DNA of 64,000 nt from Leucobacter musarum subsp. musarum (GTDB lineage: Bacteria > Actinomycetota > Actinomycetes > Actinomycetales > Microbacteriaceae). The notes under the pieces were generated by a model. The model saw only the letters and a program-made list of their open reading frames with translations. It was not told the origin of the DNA and did not search any database. Within the stretch, counting starts at the first letter, position 1, and each line of letters starts with the position of its first letter. The translations under genes were made by a program, and so were the position numbers. The stretch is taken from the NCBI RefSeq assembly GCF_001273845.1, contig NZ_JHBW01000087.1:434001-498000 (forward strand), in the 5' to 3' direction. Shown here one piece after another: positions 9,057 through 18,351 of this stretch.

Positions 9057-9614
9057 TTACTGGGCGAGCGCCGCCTGCACGTCGAGCGTGATGGTGACGT
9101 CGGAGCCGAGCAGCAGGCCGCCCTTCTCCAGCGGAGCATTCCAGGTGAGGCCGAAATCTTCGCGCTTCACGACCGTGGTCGCGGTGAAGCCCGCCTTGTA
9201 GTTGCCGTACGCGTCCTCACCGAAGCCGCCGAACTCGAAGGCGAAAGTGACCGGCTTGGTCACGCCGCGCAGCGTGAGGTCGCCGTCCACGAAAAAGTCG
9301 CCGTTCTCCTCGCGCGCGCCCGTCGACACGAAGGTGAGCTTCGGGAACTCGTCGGCCGCGAAGAAGTCTCCGGTTGCGAGGTGGCCGTCACGGTTCTTCT
9401 CGTTCGTGTTCACCGAGGCCACGTCGGCGCTCGCGGTCACGGTGGAGTCGAGCGGGTTCTCACCGGTGGTGAAGGTCGCCTCGAACGACTCGAACTTGCC
9501 CTTGACCTTGCTGATCGCGAGGTGGCGCACGGAGAAGCCCACCTCGGAGTGCGTGGGGTCGATGTTCCAGGTTCCGACGCGGTAGCCGGGGATCTGCTCT
9601 GCGGTAATGCTCAT
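9057..9614 (-). CDS. YceI family protein
   Basis: Lipocalin-like beta-barrel protein of the YceI family, 185 aa, thought to bind isoprenoid or other amphipathic lipids. Family hallmarks are the N-terminal WNIDPTHSEVGFSVRHL (about residues 14-30), the central GDLTLRGVTKPVTFAFEFGG and the C-terminal REDFGLTWN. No signal peptide is present, so the protein is cytoplasmic, as for many actinobacterial YceI proteins. ATG at 9614 has AAAGG seven bases upstream. An in-frame upstream start at 9656 lacks support. Confidence 0.9.
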   Translation of the reverse strand: MSITAEQIPGYRVGTWNIDPTHSEVGFSVRHLAISKVKGKFESFEATFTTGENPLDSTVTASADVASVNTNEKNRDGHLATGDFFAADEFPKLTFVSTGAREENGDFFVDGDLTLRGVTKPVTFAFEFGGFGEDAYGNYKAGFTATTVVKREDFGLTWNAPLEKGGLLLGSDVTITLDVQAALAQ

Positions 9615-9656
9615 GACGTGCCTTTCGTTGGTCGTGCGAGGTACTGCTGAACACAA

Positions 9657-9662
9657 CTATTA
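9657..9662 (-). promoter_or_regulatory. Possible -10 box of the yceI gene
   Basis: TAATAG on the minus strand, 42 nt before the yceI ATG, in an AT-richer patch (9640-9690). The -35 side is weak. Confidence 0.4.
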
Positions 9663-9772
9663 CATGCAAACGAATATTCCCGAACTCGTCCAGAAATGTT
9701 TCGTCGCGTCATTCGGGCGCGTCATCGTGGCGATGACTCCCCCGCGGGCAGTACCGTACCGCAGTCGGCTGA

Positions 9773-10495
9773 CTAGCGCGGGCGCTTCTTCGCGCTCGCA
9801 CGCGCGTTGCGCACGAGGTCACTGTCAGCAGCGACGGGGGTGAACGTTCCGTAGCGTCGGCGCGCCGCTTCGCCGATCAGGAAGTCGCTGAGCGCCGGGT
9901 TCTTCGGCAGCAACGAACCATGCAGGTAGCTCCCGATGACATTGCCTGTGCGGGCACCCTCGAAACCGGCGCCTGGCGCATTTCCTGCACCCTGCACCAC
10001 ACGACCGAGCGGCTGTGACCCCGGGCCGAGCGTCGTCGCGCCGCTGTGGTTCTCGTATCCGATGATCTCGCCGAACTCGGTGGTGTCGAGCACGATGTTG
10101 CCGATCATTCGCTCGGTGCCGCCGAGCGTCTCGACGTCGAGCACCCCGATGCCCGTGAGCTCCTCGCCCTGGTGCGTCACAAAACGGTGCCCGAAGAGCT
10201 GGTAGAGGCCGCAGATCATCAGCATCGGCACCCCGTCGGCGGCAAGCGCCCGAATCTCATCGGCGCGCACGCCGAGGTCGAGCGCAACGCGGCCCTGACC
10301 CGAATCCTGCCCGCCGCCCCCGACGACGATATCGACTGACTCGGGCATCGGGTCACCGGAATTCACCTCGACCACTCGAGGGGTGTATCCCTGCGCGCTC
10401 GCCCGACGGGTGAGCGCGAGTACGTTGCCGCGGTCGCCGTAAATATTCATGTCGCGCGGGTACAGCGACACAATGGTGAGTTCGCGATCGGTCAC
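9773..10495 (-). CDS. gatD: Lipid II isoglutaminyl synthase, glutamine amidotransferase subunit GatD
   Basis: Glutamine amidotransferase that supplies ammonia to MurT for amidating the alpha-carboxyl of D-Glu in lipid II. It has 240 aa and a CobB/CobQ-like fold. The nucleophile Cys is at residue 95 in LMICGLYQLFG, matching the known GatD active-site position, and the catalytic His is near residue 192 in SYLHGSLLPKNP. The N-terminus LTIVSLYPRDMNIYGDRGN is strongly family-typical. GTG at 10495 overlaps the TGA of murT (GTGA), so the two subunits are translationally coupled. An upstream in-frame extension into murT is rejected. Confidence 0.93.
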   Translation of the reverse strand: MTDRELTIVSLYPRDMNIYGDRGNVLALTRRASAQGYTPRVVEVNSGDPMPESVDIVVGGGGQDSGQGRVALDLGVRADEIRALAADGVPMLMICGLYQLFGHRFVTHQGEELTGIGVLDVETLGGTERMIGNIVLDTTEFGEIIGYENHSGATTLGPGSQPLGRVVQGAGNAPGAGFEGARTGNVIGSYLHGSLLPKNPALSDFLIGEAARRRYGTFTPVAADSDLVRNARASAKKRPR

Positions 10496-11850
10496 CAGAC
10501 ATCCTCCACATCCGTGAGTTCGGCAAGCGCACGACGCAGTTCCAGCATCGCGGTATAGGTGCAATAGATGCGCCGGGGTCGGCCCGTCGTATTCGCCCGG
10601 AACGCGGCAAGCGCCTCGCGCAGATCTTCGTCGACGCGTGCGACCGGCACGTCATCGTGCTCAAGTCGAAGGGCCATATCCCAAGCGCGCGTGCCCGAGA
10701 CGGTGTCGACGCCGGCCGCCGAGAGCGAGGTGAAGTCGACGTCCCAGAGCCACGACATATCTCGACCGTCGGCGTACTGGTCGTTGATCGCGATCATCGC
10801 GGCGACGCCGGCCGCCTCGAACGACGCCAGGCCGAGTCGGAACCCGGCGGGATTCTTCACGAGCACGAGCTCGAGCGGCTGCCCATCGAGTTCGAGCTGC
10901 TCGCCCCGACCGAATGCGGGGCGAATCTCGGCGAGCGCGGTGACGAGTTCTGCACTCGTCGCAGTCGGGGCTGGCGGCGCCGCTGCGGAATCGAGCGGGC
11001 CGGCATCGATGATCTGACGCACCAGCGCGAGAGCCGACGCGGCGTTGAACGTGTTGTAGAGCCCTTCGAGGCGAAGCGTGGTGCGCAGTTGCTCACCATC
11101 GATCGAGAACAGAGCTTCGTGATCACCGACTTCGAGGAGCGTCACGTCGGCAGCCTCGCGCACCTCGGCCCCCTCGGCCGAACCGGCAGCAGTCGTATGG
11201 AAGTCATCGTCGCTCGGGAACGTGGCAAGCAGGTCGTTCGAGAGCCCGAATTCGCGCACATCGATCGACGCGCCGCCGCTGAGCTCCGTCGCGACGCCGG
11301 CGCGAGCCCGCGTGCGCCGACCGATCGCAGCGACCAGGCGATCCTCCCGGTTCACGACCAACCCCTCGGTGGTCGCATCTGCGATGCGCTCGAGCAGCTT
11401 GGCCGTCGTGTCGATCTCGCCGAAGCGGTCGAGCTGATCGCGCAGCACGTTGAGAAGGAGTGTAAACCGGGGCGGTACGCGATCGATGAAGTACATGGCG
11501 TGCGCCTCATCGAGTTCGAGCACGGCGATATCGGCGTCGAGTCGCCCCCGAACATCGCCTTCCTGAATCGCCGCAGCAACGACACCGCGGGAGAAATTCG
11601 ATCCGGTGCGGTTCGTGAACACCCGAAGCCCACGAGCCTCCAACAGCTCGACGACCATCTTCGTCGTGGTCGTCTTGCCGTTCGTACCGCTGATCGCAAC
11701 CACACCGTACGGCAATTTGCCCAGCACCCTCCCGAGAAACCCGGGGTCGATCTTCTCGATCACCAGGCCGGGCAGTGCAGAGCCGCCGCCGCGCAGGCGG
11801 GCGATCTGTCGTACCGTCTTTCCGACGACGGCTGAGAGCACATCACGCAT
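10492..11850 (-). CDS. murT: Lipid II isoglutaminyl synthase, ligase subunit MurT
   Basis: Mur-ligase-like subunit that activates D-Glu of lipid II with ATP and amidates it with ammonia from GatD, 452 aa. The ATP loop AISGTNGKTTTTKM is at about residues 53-66, the Mur middle-domain motif AVLELDEAH at about 110-118, and a C-terminal DUF1727-type domain follows (VKNPAGFR, DGRDMSWLWDVDF). The four-cysteine ribbon seen in the middle domain of Firmicute MurT is absent: the whole protein has a single Cys, near the C-terminus. ATG at 11850 lies 6 nt after TAGGCT (11857-11862), so probably leaderless. Confidence 0.92.
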   Translation of the reverse strand: MRDVLSAVVGKTVRQIARLRGGGSALPGLVIEKIDPGFLGRVLGKLPYGVVAISGTNGKTTTTKMVVELLEARGLRVFTNRTGSNFSRGVVAAAIQEGDVRGRLDADIAVLELDEAHAMYFIDRVPPRFTLLLNVLRDQLDRFGEIDTTAKLLERIADATTEGLVVNREDRLVAAIGRRTRARAGVATELSGGASIDVREFGLSNDLLATFPSDDDFHTTAAGSAEGAEVREAADVTLLEVGDHEALFSIDGEQLRTTLRLEGLYNTFNAASALALVRQIIDAGPLDSAAAPPAPTATSAELVTALAEIRPAFGRGEQLELDGQPLELVLVKNPAGFRLGLASFEAAGVAAMIAINDQYADGRDMSWLWDVDFTSLSAAGVDTVSGTRAWDMALRLEHDDVPVARVDEDLREALAAFRANTTGRPRRIYCTYTAMLELRRALAELTDVEDVW

Positions 11851-11873
11851 GCGTCCAGCCTAGTGCGACTGGG

Positions 11874-12614
11874 CTAGTCGTCAGCGGCGTGACGACCGCG
11901 CGTATCCCCGCGCAAGGCCCAAGGCAGCAACTCAGGGCGCACTCGACGCGTGCGTTCGACGCGCTGCTCCTGGCGCCACTGCGTGATCGCCGCGTGGTTG
12001 CCGCTGAGCAGCACCTCGGGCACCGCACGATCGCGCCAGGTTGCCGGCTTCGTGTAGCTGGGGTACTCGAGCAGCCCGTCTTCTTCGTGCGACTCCTCGA
12101 CGAGGCTCTCGGGGTTGCCGACGACTCCCGGCACGAGGCGCCCGATGGCTTCGATCATGGCGATCGTCGCCACCTCGCCCCCATTAAGCACGTAATCGCC
12201 GATACTCACGAGACGCACGCGACCGCGTGACGCGTATTCGTCGAACACGCGCTGATCGATTCCCTCGTAGCGGCCGCAGCCGAAGACGAGATGCGATTCA
12301 TCTGCGAGCTCTCGCGCCATCGCCTGCGTAAAGACGTCACCCGCAGGCGATGGGAAGATCACGAGCGGATCATCACCCGCGTCGTCAGCCGTGAGTACGG
12401 CATCGAGTGCTGCACCCCAGGGCTCCGGCTTCATGACCATGCCGGCGCCACCCCCGGTCGGGGTGTCATCGACCGTGCGGTGCTTGTCGTGCGCGGACTC
12501 GCGCAGGTCGTGCACTCGCAGGTCGATGAGCCCTCGCTGTCGCGCCTTGCCCAGAAGCGACAGCTCGAGCGCGTCGAAGTACCCCGGAAAAATGGAGACG
12601 ACGTCGATCTTCAC
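11874..12614 (-). CDS. trmD: tRNA (guanine37-N1)-methyltransferase
   Basis: SPOUT-class methyltransferase that forms m1G37 in tRNAs to prevent frameshifting, 246 aa, normal family length. The start [22 protein letters not shown], the [12 protein letters not shown] segment (about 54-65), the SAM-knot sequence [14 protein letters not shown] (about 110-123) and [12 protein letters not shown] (about 137-148) are all diagnostic. Its ATG overlaps the rimM stop (ATGA). It is last in the rpsP-khpA-rimM-trmD operon. Confidence 0.97.
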   Translation of the reverse strand: MKIDVVSIFPGYFDALELSLLGKARQRGLIDLRVHDLRESAHDKHRTVDDTPTGGGAGMVMKPEPWGAALDAVLTADDAGDDPLVIFPSPAGDVFTQAMARELADESHLVFGCGRYEGIDQRVFDEYASRGRVRLVSIGDYVLNGGEVATIAMIEAIGRLVPGVVGNPESLVEESHEEDGLLEYPSYTKPATWRDRAVPEVLLSGNHAAITQWRQEQRVERTRRVRPELLPWALRGDTRGRHAADD

Positions 12615-13222
12615 CGTGCGTCCTCAGCCTCGGACGCGTCGAACAGCCCCGGTGGAGGGGTGACCCGCACCACTCCGGCGGCAATATCGACGGAGGGCAC
12701 GATCGCTTCGACGAACGGCACGAGCACCGTGCCGTCTTCCGTCTTCACGACCAGCAGGTCTTGCGCGGGCAGATGCTGGATCTCGCTGACGACGCCGAGC
12801 TTGACCGGCGGCTCATCGGCTCCGGGTGCGTCGCGCACGACATCGAGGCCGACCAGCTGGTGATGATACCACGCATTCTCTTCTTCACCGGCTTCGACCG
12901 CCTGCTCATCGATCCAGAGAATCGCGCGGACAATACTTTCGGCCGCGGTGCGGTCGCCAACCTCCGCAAAGAACCCGACCGGTGAATCGTTGAACCAGCG
13001 CAGCTCGCGGAGCGTGATGGTGCGACCGAACCATTCGGATTCGGCCGGCACCTGCAGGTGAAACTCGGCCCCGGGCACGAAGCGCAGTTCGGGGTTATCG
13101 GTGAAGAGTTCGAGCTTGATGCCACCCTTGAGACCGTGTGGTTTCGTGAGGCGGCCAACGCGCAAACTCCCCGCCCCGCTAGCGGGACGGGGAGCCTGCG
13201 AACGACCATTCGGGTTGGCCAT
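12611..13222 (-). CDS. rimM: Ribosome maturation factor RimM
   Basis: 30S assembly factor that binds ribosomal protein S19, 203 aa. The N-terminal RimM domain begins with the typical [21 protein letters not shown] (about residues 22-42). The C-terminal PRC-barrel domain includes [25 protein letters not shown] and [14 protein letters not shown] short N-terminal extension (about 18 residues, proline- and glycine-rich) is not part of the family core, so a slightly later start is possible. It abuts khpA (stop at 13222) and overlaps trmD. Confidence 0.95.
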   Translation of the reverse strand: MANPNGRSQAPRPASGAGSLRVGRLTKPHGLKGGIKLELFTDNPELRFVPGAEFHLQVPAESEWFGRTITLRELRWFNDSPVGFFAEVGDRTAAESIVRAILWIDEQAVEAGEEENAWYHHQLVGLDVVRDAPGADEPPVKLGVVSEIQHLPAQDLLVVKTEDGTVLVPFVEAIVPSVDIAAGVVRVTPPPGLFDASEAEDAR

Positions 13223-13497
13223 CAGGCGCCGCTCTCCGTTTCGGAATCGGCACCGTCGGTATCGACGACGTCGACACGCACCCGATCGCCGTCGGCGAGC
13301 GACGAGACCAGCGTGCGCAACGATGACGCCGTGCGCCCGCCGCGGCCGATCACGCGGCCGAGATCGCTCGGGTGCACACGCACCTCGAGCACGTCGCCGC
13401 GACCGGAATCGCGAGCGTCGACGCGCACGCGATCCGGGTGATCGACGATGCCGCGCACGAGGTGCGCCAGCGCGTCGGAGAGCGCCTGTTCAGCCAA
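13222..13497 (-). CDS. khpA: KH-domain RNA-binding protein KhpA
   Basis: Small single-KH-domain protein, 91 aa, that binds RNA and partners with KhpB (Jag) in cell-division and elongation control in Firmicutes; its role here is inferred. The KH signature GRVIGRGGRTASSLRTLV lies at about residues 46-63, preceded by HLVRGIVDHPDRVRV, the usual N-terminal core. The start is TTG at 13497, 5 nt after the rpsP stop, with GAGG ten bases upstream inside rpsP. The alternative GTG 13 codons later would cut into the conserved N-terminus. Confidence 0.9.
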   Translation of the reverse strand: MAEQALSDALAHLVRGIVDHPDRVRVDARDSGRGDVLEVRVHPSDLGRVIGRGGRTASSLRTLVSSLADGDRVRVDVVDTDGADSETESGA

Positions 13498-13502
13498 GAG
13501 GA

Positions 13503-13931
13503 TTACGCCTCGGTCGACTCTGCAGCGGCCTCTTCGGCCGGAGCCTCGGTCGCCTCTTCAGCCGGAGCTGCAGCAGGCTTCTCAGCCTTGGGGCGCAGCA
13601 CGGTCTTCTTCGAAGCGTCAGCCTCGAAGACGGCCTTGGCCTCGGGAGCGAGGATCTGCGACTCGGTGTTGCCCTCGCCCTTGAACTTGCCCCAGTCGCC
13701 CGAGAGCTTCAGGATGGCGGCGACCTGCTCGGTCGGCTGTGCGCCGACGCTCAGCCAGTACTGCGCACGCTCGGAATCGACCTCGATGAACGAGGGGTGC
13801 TCAGTCGGGTGGTACTTGCCGATCTCCTCGATCACGCGACCGTCGCGCTTGGTGCGCGAGTCGGCGACGACGATGCGGTAGTACGGTGCGCGGATCTTGC
13901 CGAGGCGCTTCAGACGAATCTTGACAGCCAT
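13503..13931 (-). CDS. rpsP: 30S ribosomal protein S16
   Basis: Small-subunit ribosomal protein, 142 aa. The S16 core occupies residues 1-85 ([44 protein letters not shown]). It is followed by an alanine- and glutamate-rich low-complexity tail of about 40 residues with repeated PAEEA units, common in actinobacterial S16. ATG at 13931 has AAGGAG seven bases upstream. First gene of the rpsP-khpA-rimM-trmD operon. Confidence 0.97.
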   Translation of the reverse strand: MAVKIRLKRLGKIRAPYYRIVVADSRTKRDGRVIEEIGKYHPTEHPSFIEVDSERAQYWLSVGAQPTEQVAAILKLSGDWGKFKGEGNTESQILAPEAKAVFEADASKKTVLRPKAEKPAAAPAEEATEAPAEEAAAESTEA

Positions 13932-14019
13932 GAGTGACTCCTTGATGAAAGTGAACGACGCCGAACCTGCCGGCGAGGCGGTACGGAAGCGTGGGCGCGC
14001 GAGATGCGCGAACTCGTCA

Positions 14020-14048
14020 AGTTTGCCACACTCGCGGCGCATTTGCAA
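14020..14048 (-). promoter_or_regulatory. Candidate promoter of the rpsP operon
   Basis: On the minus strand TTGCAA (14043-14048) and CAAACT (14020-14025) are separated by 17 bp. This fits a housekeeping sigma promoter with a leader of about 80 nt before rpsP. Confidence 0.45.
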
Positions 14049-14069
14049 TTTTCGTCACGACCTGGACTT

Positions 14070-15239
14070 TTAGTCGAGAATCGCTCCCAACACCCACGGA
14101 AACGCCAGCAGTGCGGCCACGACCACAGCGCCGATGGCGGTGTTCCACACCGCCGACCGCCGACGGAGGCGTTTCCCCGCGATGTCGATGTCGAGCCGAG
14201 GCCGCGGGGCACGCGGGTCGCTGTAGGTCGCCACTTGGTGAGCGAGCTCCGCACCCCAGATCTCGGCGAATCGAAGCAGCGCGGTGGTTTCGGCGCGATC
14301 GAAGCGCCGTCGCACGCGAGTGGATGCGACGATGACGCGATCCTCGACGATCTCGACATCCCAGAACCGGCCGAGATCGATGAGGCACGCCATCACGTCG
14401 GGGGTGAGCAGTTCGAGCGCATCCCGCTCGTATCCGCTGGGGACGTGCAGCACGAAGTGCCGGCCGAAATCGCCTTCGAGTTCAAGCTGTTGGCCGCCGC
14501 GAAGCACGGCGCGCACCCGGCCGTTGCGACGCGCGTCGATGAACAGGTGCGGCAATGGGCGTGTCGATTGAAAGCTCGCGAACCGGAATGTGCCGAGTGG
14601 GCCGCGCGGGTCGTTCTTGCCGCCCGCAAACACGGCGAGTCCGAGTTGCAGCTCATCAGGGGACGCGATCGGTGTGCGCGATCGGCGATGCCACATCGAC
14701 GGCTCCGAGGCGAGCCAGAATTCAGAGCGGTACCGTGCCCCCGCCGACCCCGGCGCGGGCGCGCGCCCTGCGAGACGACGCGGCAATGGTGGCGCGGGTG
14801 CCCCAGCAGCCTCGCCGAACAGCACCCCCTGCTCGGGCGGCGTGATGCCATAACGCGCGAATCTCAGCCCCCGACGTTCCGCAAACTCCGCGAACGCGAG
14901 CCCTCGCCGCGTATCCGAAGGCATGCGCAGGAGCAGCACCGCCGCCAACCAGAGCATGATCGAGAGCCACATTCCGACGACAGTGAACAGCCCGCGCAGA
15001 GCCTCCAACCATCCCGGCAGCACCAGAGGAACGGGCATCTCGAGCACCAGGCATGTCCAGAGCAGCGTGCACGCTGCAGCCGGAGCGATCAATACACCCC
15101 CGAGTGCCGCCTGCCGAAACGCTTGGGGTGCCACTGCACGCACACGCGACCACGCCACGCGCCGCGGCCATTCCGCACGGAATATCGCAAGCCGTGCGTC
15201 GCCGCTCCCAGCGTCGCCACGGCCCGCTTCGTCACTCAT
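14070..15239 (-). CDS. Uncharacterised membrane protein
   Basis: I do not recognise a named family; 389 aa. Two strong hydrophobic segments lie at about 47-70 and 85-108, followed by a soluble region of about 240 residues and a final helix near 365-385. The block LTPDVMACLIDLGRFWDVEIVEDRVIV near 285-310 resembles the end of bacterial DUF3137-like membrane proteins, but this is only a hint. It lies 9 bp after ffh on the same strand, between ffh and the rpsP operon, and may be cotranscribed with ffh. ATG at 15239 is the only good start. Confidence 0.7.
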   Translation of the reverse strand: MSDEAGRGDAGSGDARLAIFRAEWPRRVAWSRVRAVAPQAFRQAALGGVLIAPAAACTLLWTCLVLEMPVPLVLPGWLEALRGLFTVVGMWLSIMLWLAAVLLLRMPSDTRRGLAFAEFAERRGLRFARYGITPPEQGVLFGEAAGAPAPPLPRRLAGRAPAPGSAGARYRSEFWLASEPSMWHRRSRTPIASPDELQLGLAVFAGGKNDPRGPLGTFRFASFQSTRPLPHLFIDARRNGRVRAVLRGGQQLELEGDFGRHFVLHVPSGYERDALELLTPDVMACLIDLGRFWDVEIVEDRVIVASTRVRRRFDRAETTALLRFAEIWGAELAHQVATYSDPRAPRPRLDIDIAGKRLRRRSAVWNTAIGAVVVAALLAFPWVLGAILD

Positions 15240-15248
15240 GCGCAGGGA

Positions 15249-16811
15249 CTAGCGCAGCCCCTTGCCGAGCATCTGCTGCAGCTTCGCGAGATCTTGTTCG
15301 CTCGGCTGCGCTCCGCCCGAGCCGAGCCCGAAGCCTGAGCCGCCCTGAGCCGCTGCCGGCTGTGCGGGGAGGCCGGCGGCCTCCTGGGCGCGCTTCGCCG
15401 GGTTGCCCGAACGCTGTTTCCCCTTGCCCTTGGACTGCTGCTGCTTCTTGCGACCGCCGCCACCCATGCCCGGCATCGGACCCATGCCCGGAATCTGTGG
15501 CACGCCACCCCGAGCAACGGTCTTCATCATCTTCGCGGCCTGGTCGAACCGCTGCACGAGCTGGTTCACATCGGTCACGGTCATGCCCGAGCCCTTCGCA
15601 ATGCGCAGGCGGCGTGAGCCATTGAGCAGCTTCGGGTTGTCGCGCTCGGCCTTCGTCATGGACTGGATGATCGCCTCGGTGTGCACGATCTCGCGCTCGT
15701 CGAAGTTGTCGAGCTGGGCCTGCATCTTGCCCATGCCGGGCAGCATGCCCATCATCTTCTTCAGCGAACCGGCCTTGCGCAGTTGCTGCATCTGACCGAG
15801 GAAGTCGTCGAGCGTGAACGCGTCTTTCGCGATCTTCTCGGCAACCTTGCGCGCTTCGTCTTCGTCGAACGCCGACTGCGCCTGCTCGATCAGCGTGAGA
15901 ATGTCGCCGAGGTCGAGGATGCGGCTCGCCATACGGTCGGGGTGGAACGGCTCGAAATCGCCGAGGCCCTCACCGGTCGATGCGAACAGGATCGGGCGGC
16001 CGGTCACGCTGCGGATCGACAGCGCCGCACCACCGCGCGCATCACCGTCGAGCTTCGTCAGCACGACACCGGTGAAATCGACGCCTTCCTGGAACGCCTG
16101 CGCCGTCGCGACGGCGTCTTGACCGATCATCGCGTCGATCACGAAGAGCACCTCGTCGGGCTGCGTCGCCTTACGGATGTCGGAGGCCTGCTGCATCAGC
16201 TCGGCATCGACGCCGAGTCGACCGGCGGTATCGATGATGACGAAGTCGTGGTGCTTCGCCTTCGCTTCGGCGACGCCGCGCTTCGCGACCTGCACCGGAT
16301 CACCGACACCGTTGCCCGGCTCGGGCGCGAAGATGTCGGCGCCTGCCTGCTCGGCTACGACGCCGAGCTGAGTCACCGCGTTGGGGCGCTGCAGGTCGCA
16401 GGCAACGAGCAACGGCGTGTGCCCCTGATCGCGCAGCCACTTGGCGAGCTTGCCGGCGAGCGTCGTCTTACCGGCGCCCTGCAGACCCGCGAGCATGATG
16501 ATGGTCGGCGGGTTCTTCGCAAACTCGAGTCGACGCTGCTCGCCGCCGAGAATCGTCACGAGCTCTTCGTTGACGATCTGCACGACCTGCTGCGCCGGGT
16601 TGAGCGCCTGGTTCACCTCGTCGCCGAGCGCCCGCTCGCGCACCTTGCCGGTGAACTCCTTGACGACGTCGAGCGCAACGTCGGCTTCGAGCAGCGCGCG
16701 CCGGATTTCGCGGACCGTGCTGTCGACGTCGGAAGCCGACAGCTTGCCCTTCGAACGGAGGTTCTTGAGGGATTCGGTCAGTCGAGCCGAGAGGTTTCCG
16801 AAAGTAGCCAT
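15249..16811 (-). CDS. ffh: Signal recognition particle protein Ffh
   Basis: SRP54 GTPase that binds signal sequences and SRP RNA and targets nascent membrane proteins to FtsY, 520 aa. The N-domain helices occupy residues 1-85. The G-domain has GLQGAGKTT (about 109-117), the DTAGRLG switch (about 195) and TKLDGDARGG (about 250). The methionine-rich M-domain (about 330-450) includes KKMMGMLPGMGKMQ and the RNA-binding SRRLRIAKGSG. A low-complexity Gly/Gln/Lys tail ends the protein. ATG at 16811 is preceded by TAGAAT at 16821-16826 (9 nt away), so the leader is very short. Confidence 0.97.
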   Translation of the reverse strand: MATFGNLSARLTESLKNLRSKGKLSASDVDSTVREIRRALLEADVALDVVKEFTGKVRERALGDEVNQALNPAQQVVQIVNEELVTILGGEQRRLEFAKNPPTIIMLAGLQGAGKTTLAGKLAKWLRDQGHTPLLVACDLQRPNAVTQLGVVAEQAGADIFAPEPGNGVGDPVQVAKRGVAEAKAKHHDFVIIDTAGRLGVDAELMQQASDIRKATQPDEVLFVIDAMIGQDAVATAQAFQEGVDFTGVVLTKLDGDARGGAALSIRSVTGRPILFASTGEGLGDFEPFHPDRMASRILDLGDILTLIEQAQSAFDEDEARKVAEKIAKDAFTLDDFLGQMQQLRKAGSLKKMMGMLPGMGKMQAQLDNFDEREIVHTEAIIQSMTKAERDNPKLLNGSRRLRIAKGSGMTVTDVNQLVQRFDQAAKMMKTVARGGVPQIPGMGPMPGMGGGGRKKQQQSKGKGKQRSGNPAKRAQEAAGLPAQPAAAQGGSGFGLGSGGAQPSEQDLAKLQQMLGKGLR

Positions 16812-16820
16812 AGCCCCAGC

Positions 16821-16854
16821 ATTCTATCGCGGGTCGCGGGTGTGACGTTACGCT
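16821..16854. promoter_or_regulatory. Divergent promoter region ffh / membrane protein
   Basis: Minus strand: TAGAAT (16821-16826), 9 nt before the ffh ATG. Plus strand: TACGCT (16849-16854), about 35 nt before the ATG at 16890, which has its own AGGAG. The two -10 boxes are 22 bp apart in a 78-bp gap. Confidence 0.45.
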
Positions 16855-16889
16855 GAACGCATCACCCGTGTATCCACGAGGAGTCGCCA

Positions 16890-17435
16890 ATGCTGACCGA
16901 GTTTCTCCGAGATCAGGCCACCGCAATCGCGTGGCTCGCACTGATGGCCGGCGGCTGGTTCGGCTGGTCGCAGGAAGATCCGCCCAAACGACTGAGCGGG
17001 TGGTGGGGTACGGGCTCGGTCATCGGCCTGCTCGTCTCCGTCGCATTCGGCCTGCTGGTGTGGCGCAATTGGTCGACGCCGAGTGCACTCGAGGGCAACT
17101 ACTGGGTGTTCGGCGTCATCGTGCTCGCCGAGGCCGTGCTCATCGGCGGCGGTTGCATCGTCCTCGCCCGTCGCGGCGCGACACGCTGGTACGGATGGTG
17201 GATTGGGCTCTGCGTCGCCCTGCACTTCGTGCCGTTGGCGTGGCTCTTCGCCGACCCCTCATACGGCATCCTGGCACTCGTACAGGTGATCGGCCTTCTT
17301 GCCATGCGGCCGGCGCTCACGCGTTCGACCGCCACCACCAGCCGGTGGGCCTGCCCCTGGATCGCAGGCACATTCTTGCTCTTCGCGCTCGTCTCGGCGG
17401 CGCTGTTCGTCACGCGCTACGGGTACCCCTGGTAA
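16890..17435 (+). CDS. Small integral membrane protein, unknown function
   Basis: 181 aa with about five hydrophobic helices (near 10-28, 42-60, 72-95, 103-120 and 155-175) and many tryptophans. No catalytic motif or named family is recognised. ATG at 16890 has AGGAG seven bases upstream. It is transcribed away from ffh and towards ftsY, whose stop is only 3 bp beyond its own. It may simply be a membrane protein maintained next to the SRP genes; no role can be inferred. Confidence 0.75.
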   Translation: MLTEFLRDQATAIAWLALMAGGWFGWSQEDPPKRLSGWWGTGSVIGLLVSVAFGLLVWRNWSTPSALEGNYWVFGVIVLAEAVLIGGGCIVLARRGATRWYGWWIGLCVALHFVPLAWLFADPSYGILALVQVIGLLAMRPALTRSTATTSRWACPWIAGTFLLFALVSAALFVTRYGYPW

Positions 17436-17438
17436 GGA

Positions 17439-18314
17439 TCACCCGACGAGTTGCTGGGCGAACACGTGCGGGGTGAAACCCGTCAGGTCGCCGATACCCT
17501 CGCCCTGCCCCACGAGCTTCACGGGCAGGCCCGTCTTCTCCTGCACGGACAGCACGAAGCCGCCCTTCGCGGAGCCGTCGAGCTTGGTGAGCACGAGACC
17601 CGTGACGCCGGCGTGCTCGATGAACGCTTCGGCCTGAGCCAGCCCGTTCTGCCCGGTCGTCGCGTCGAGCACGAGCAATACCTCTGACACCGGGGCCTGC
17701 TTCTCGATGACGCGGCGCACCTTCGTCAGCTCATCCATGAGACCGCCCTTGGTCTGCAGCCGGCCGGCGGTGTCGATAATGGCGATGTCGTACTGCTGCT
17801 CGACTGCCCGCTGCACCGTCTGGAACCCGACCGACGCCGGATCTTGCCCGGCCTGCTGAGGCTTCACGATGTCGACGCCGGCGCGATCCGCCCAGGTGGC
17901 GAGCTGCTCGACGGCGGCGGCGCGGAACGTATCAGCGGCTCCAACGAGAATGCGCTTGTCGAACGCCGTGAGATAGTTGGCGAACTTGCCGATCGTGGTC
18001 GTCTTGCCGACCCCGTTCACGCCGACGACGAGAATCACCGCGGGGCGCTCTGACAGGTTGAGGGTGGGGTCGTACTTCGCGAGACGCTCTTCGATCACGT
18101 CGCGCAGCATGCGACGCATCTCGGCCACCTCGGTGACCCGGTGCCGCTCGATATCGGCGCGCAGTTCTCCGAGGATCGCGTCGGTGACGTCGGGGCCGAA
18201 ATCTGCCGTGATGAGTGCCGTCTCGAGGTCGTCCCAGGTCTCCTCGGTGATGAGTTCGGGACCGCTGAAGATGTTGCGGAACGCTTTCGAGAAAGACCAG
18301 GATCGCTCTGCCAT
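17439..18314 (-). CDS. ftsY: Signal recognition particle receptor FtsY
   Basis: Membrane-associated GTPase receptor for Ffh, 291 aa, consisting of the N and G domains only. The long acidic A-domain of E. coli FtsY is missing, as in many actinobacteria. Motifs: GVNGVGKTTTIGK (about 98-110), DTFRAAAVEQL (about 127-137), DTAGRLQTKGGLM (about 180-192), LTKLDGSAKGG (about 235-245) and the closing GEGIGDLTGFTP. ATG at 18314 lies exactly 6 nt after TAGACT (18321-18326), so it is probably leaderless. Confidence 0.96.
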   Translation of the reverse strand: MAERSWSFSKAFRNIFSGPELITEETWDDLETALITADFGPDVTDAILGELRADIERHRVTEVAEMRRMLRDVIEERLAKYDPTLNLSERPAVILVVGVNGVGKTTTIGKFANYLTAFDKRILVGAADTFRAAAVEQLATWADRAGVDIVKPQQAGQDPASVGFQTVQRAVEQQYDIAIIDTAGRLQTKGGLMDELTKVRRVIEKQAPVSEVLLVLDATTGQNGLAQAEAFIEHAGVTGLVLTKLDGSAKGGFVLSVQEKTGLPVKLVGQGEGIGDLTGFTPHVFAQQLVG

Positions 18315-18351
18315 ACGTCGAGTCTACCGGCGCGGTCGGCGCCGTGTTTGC

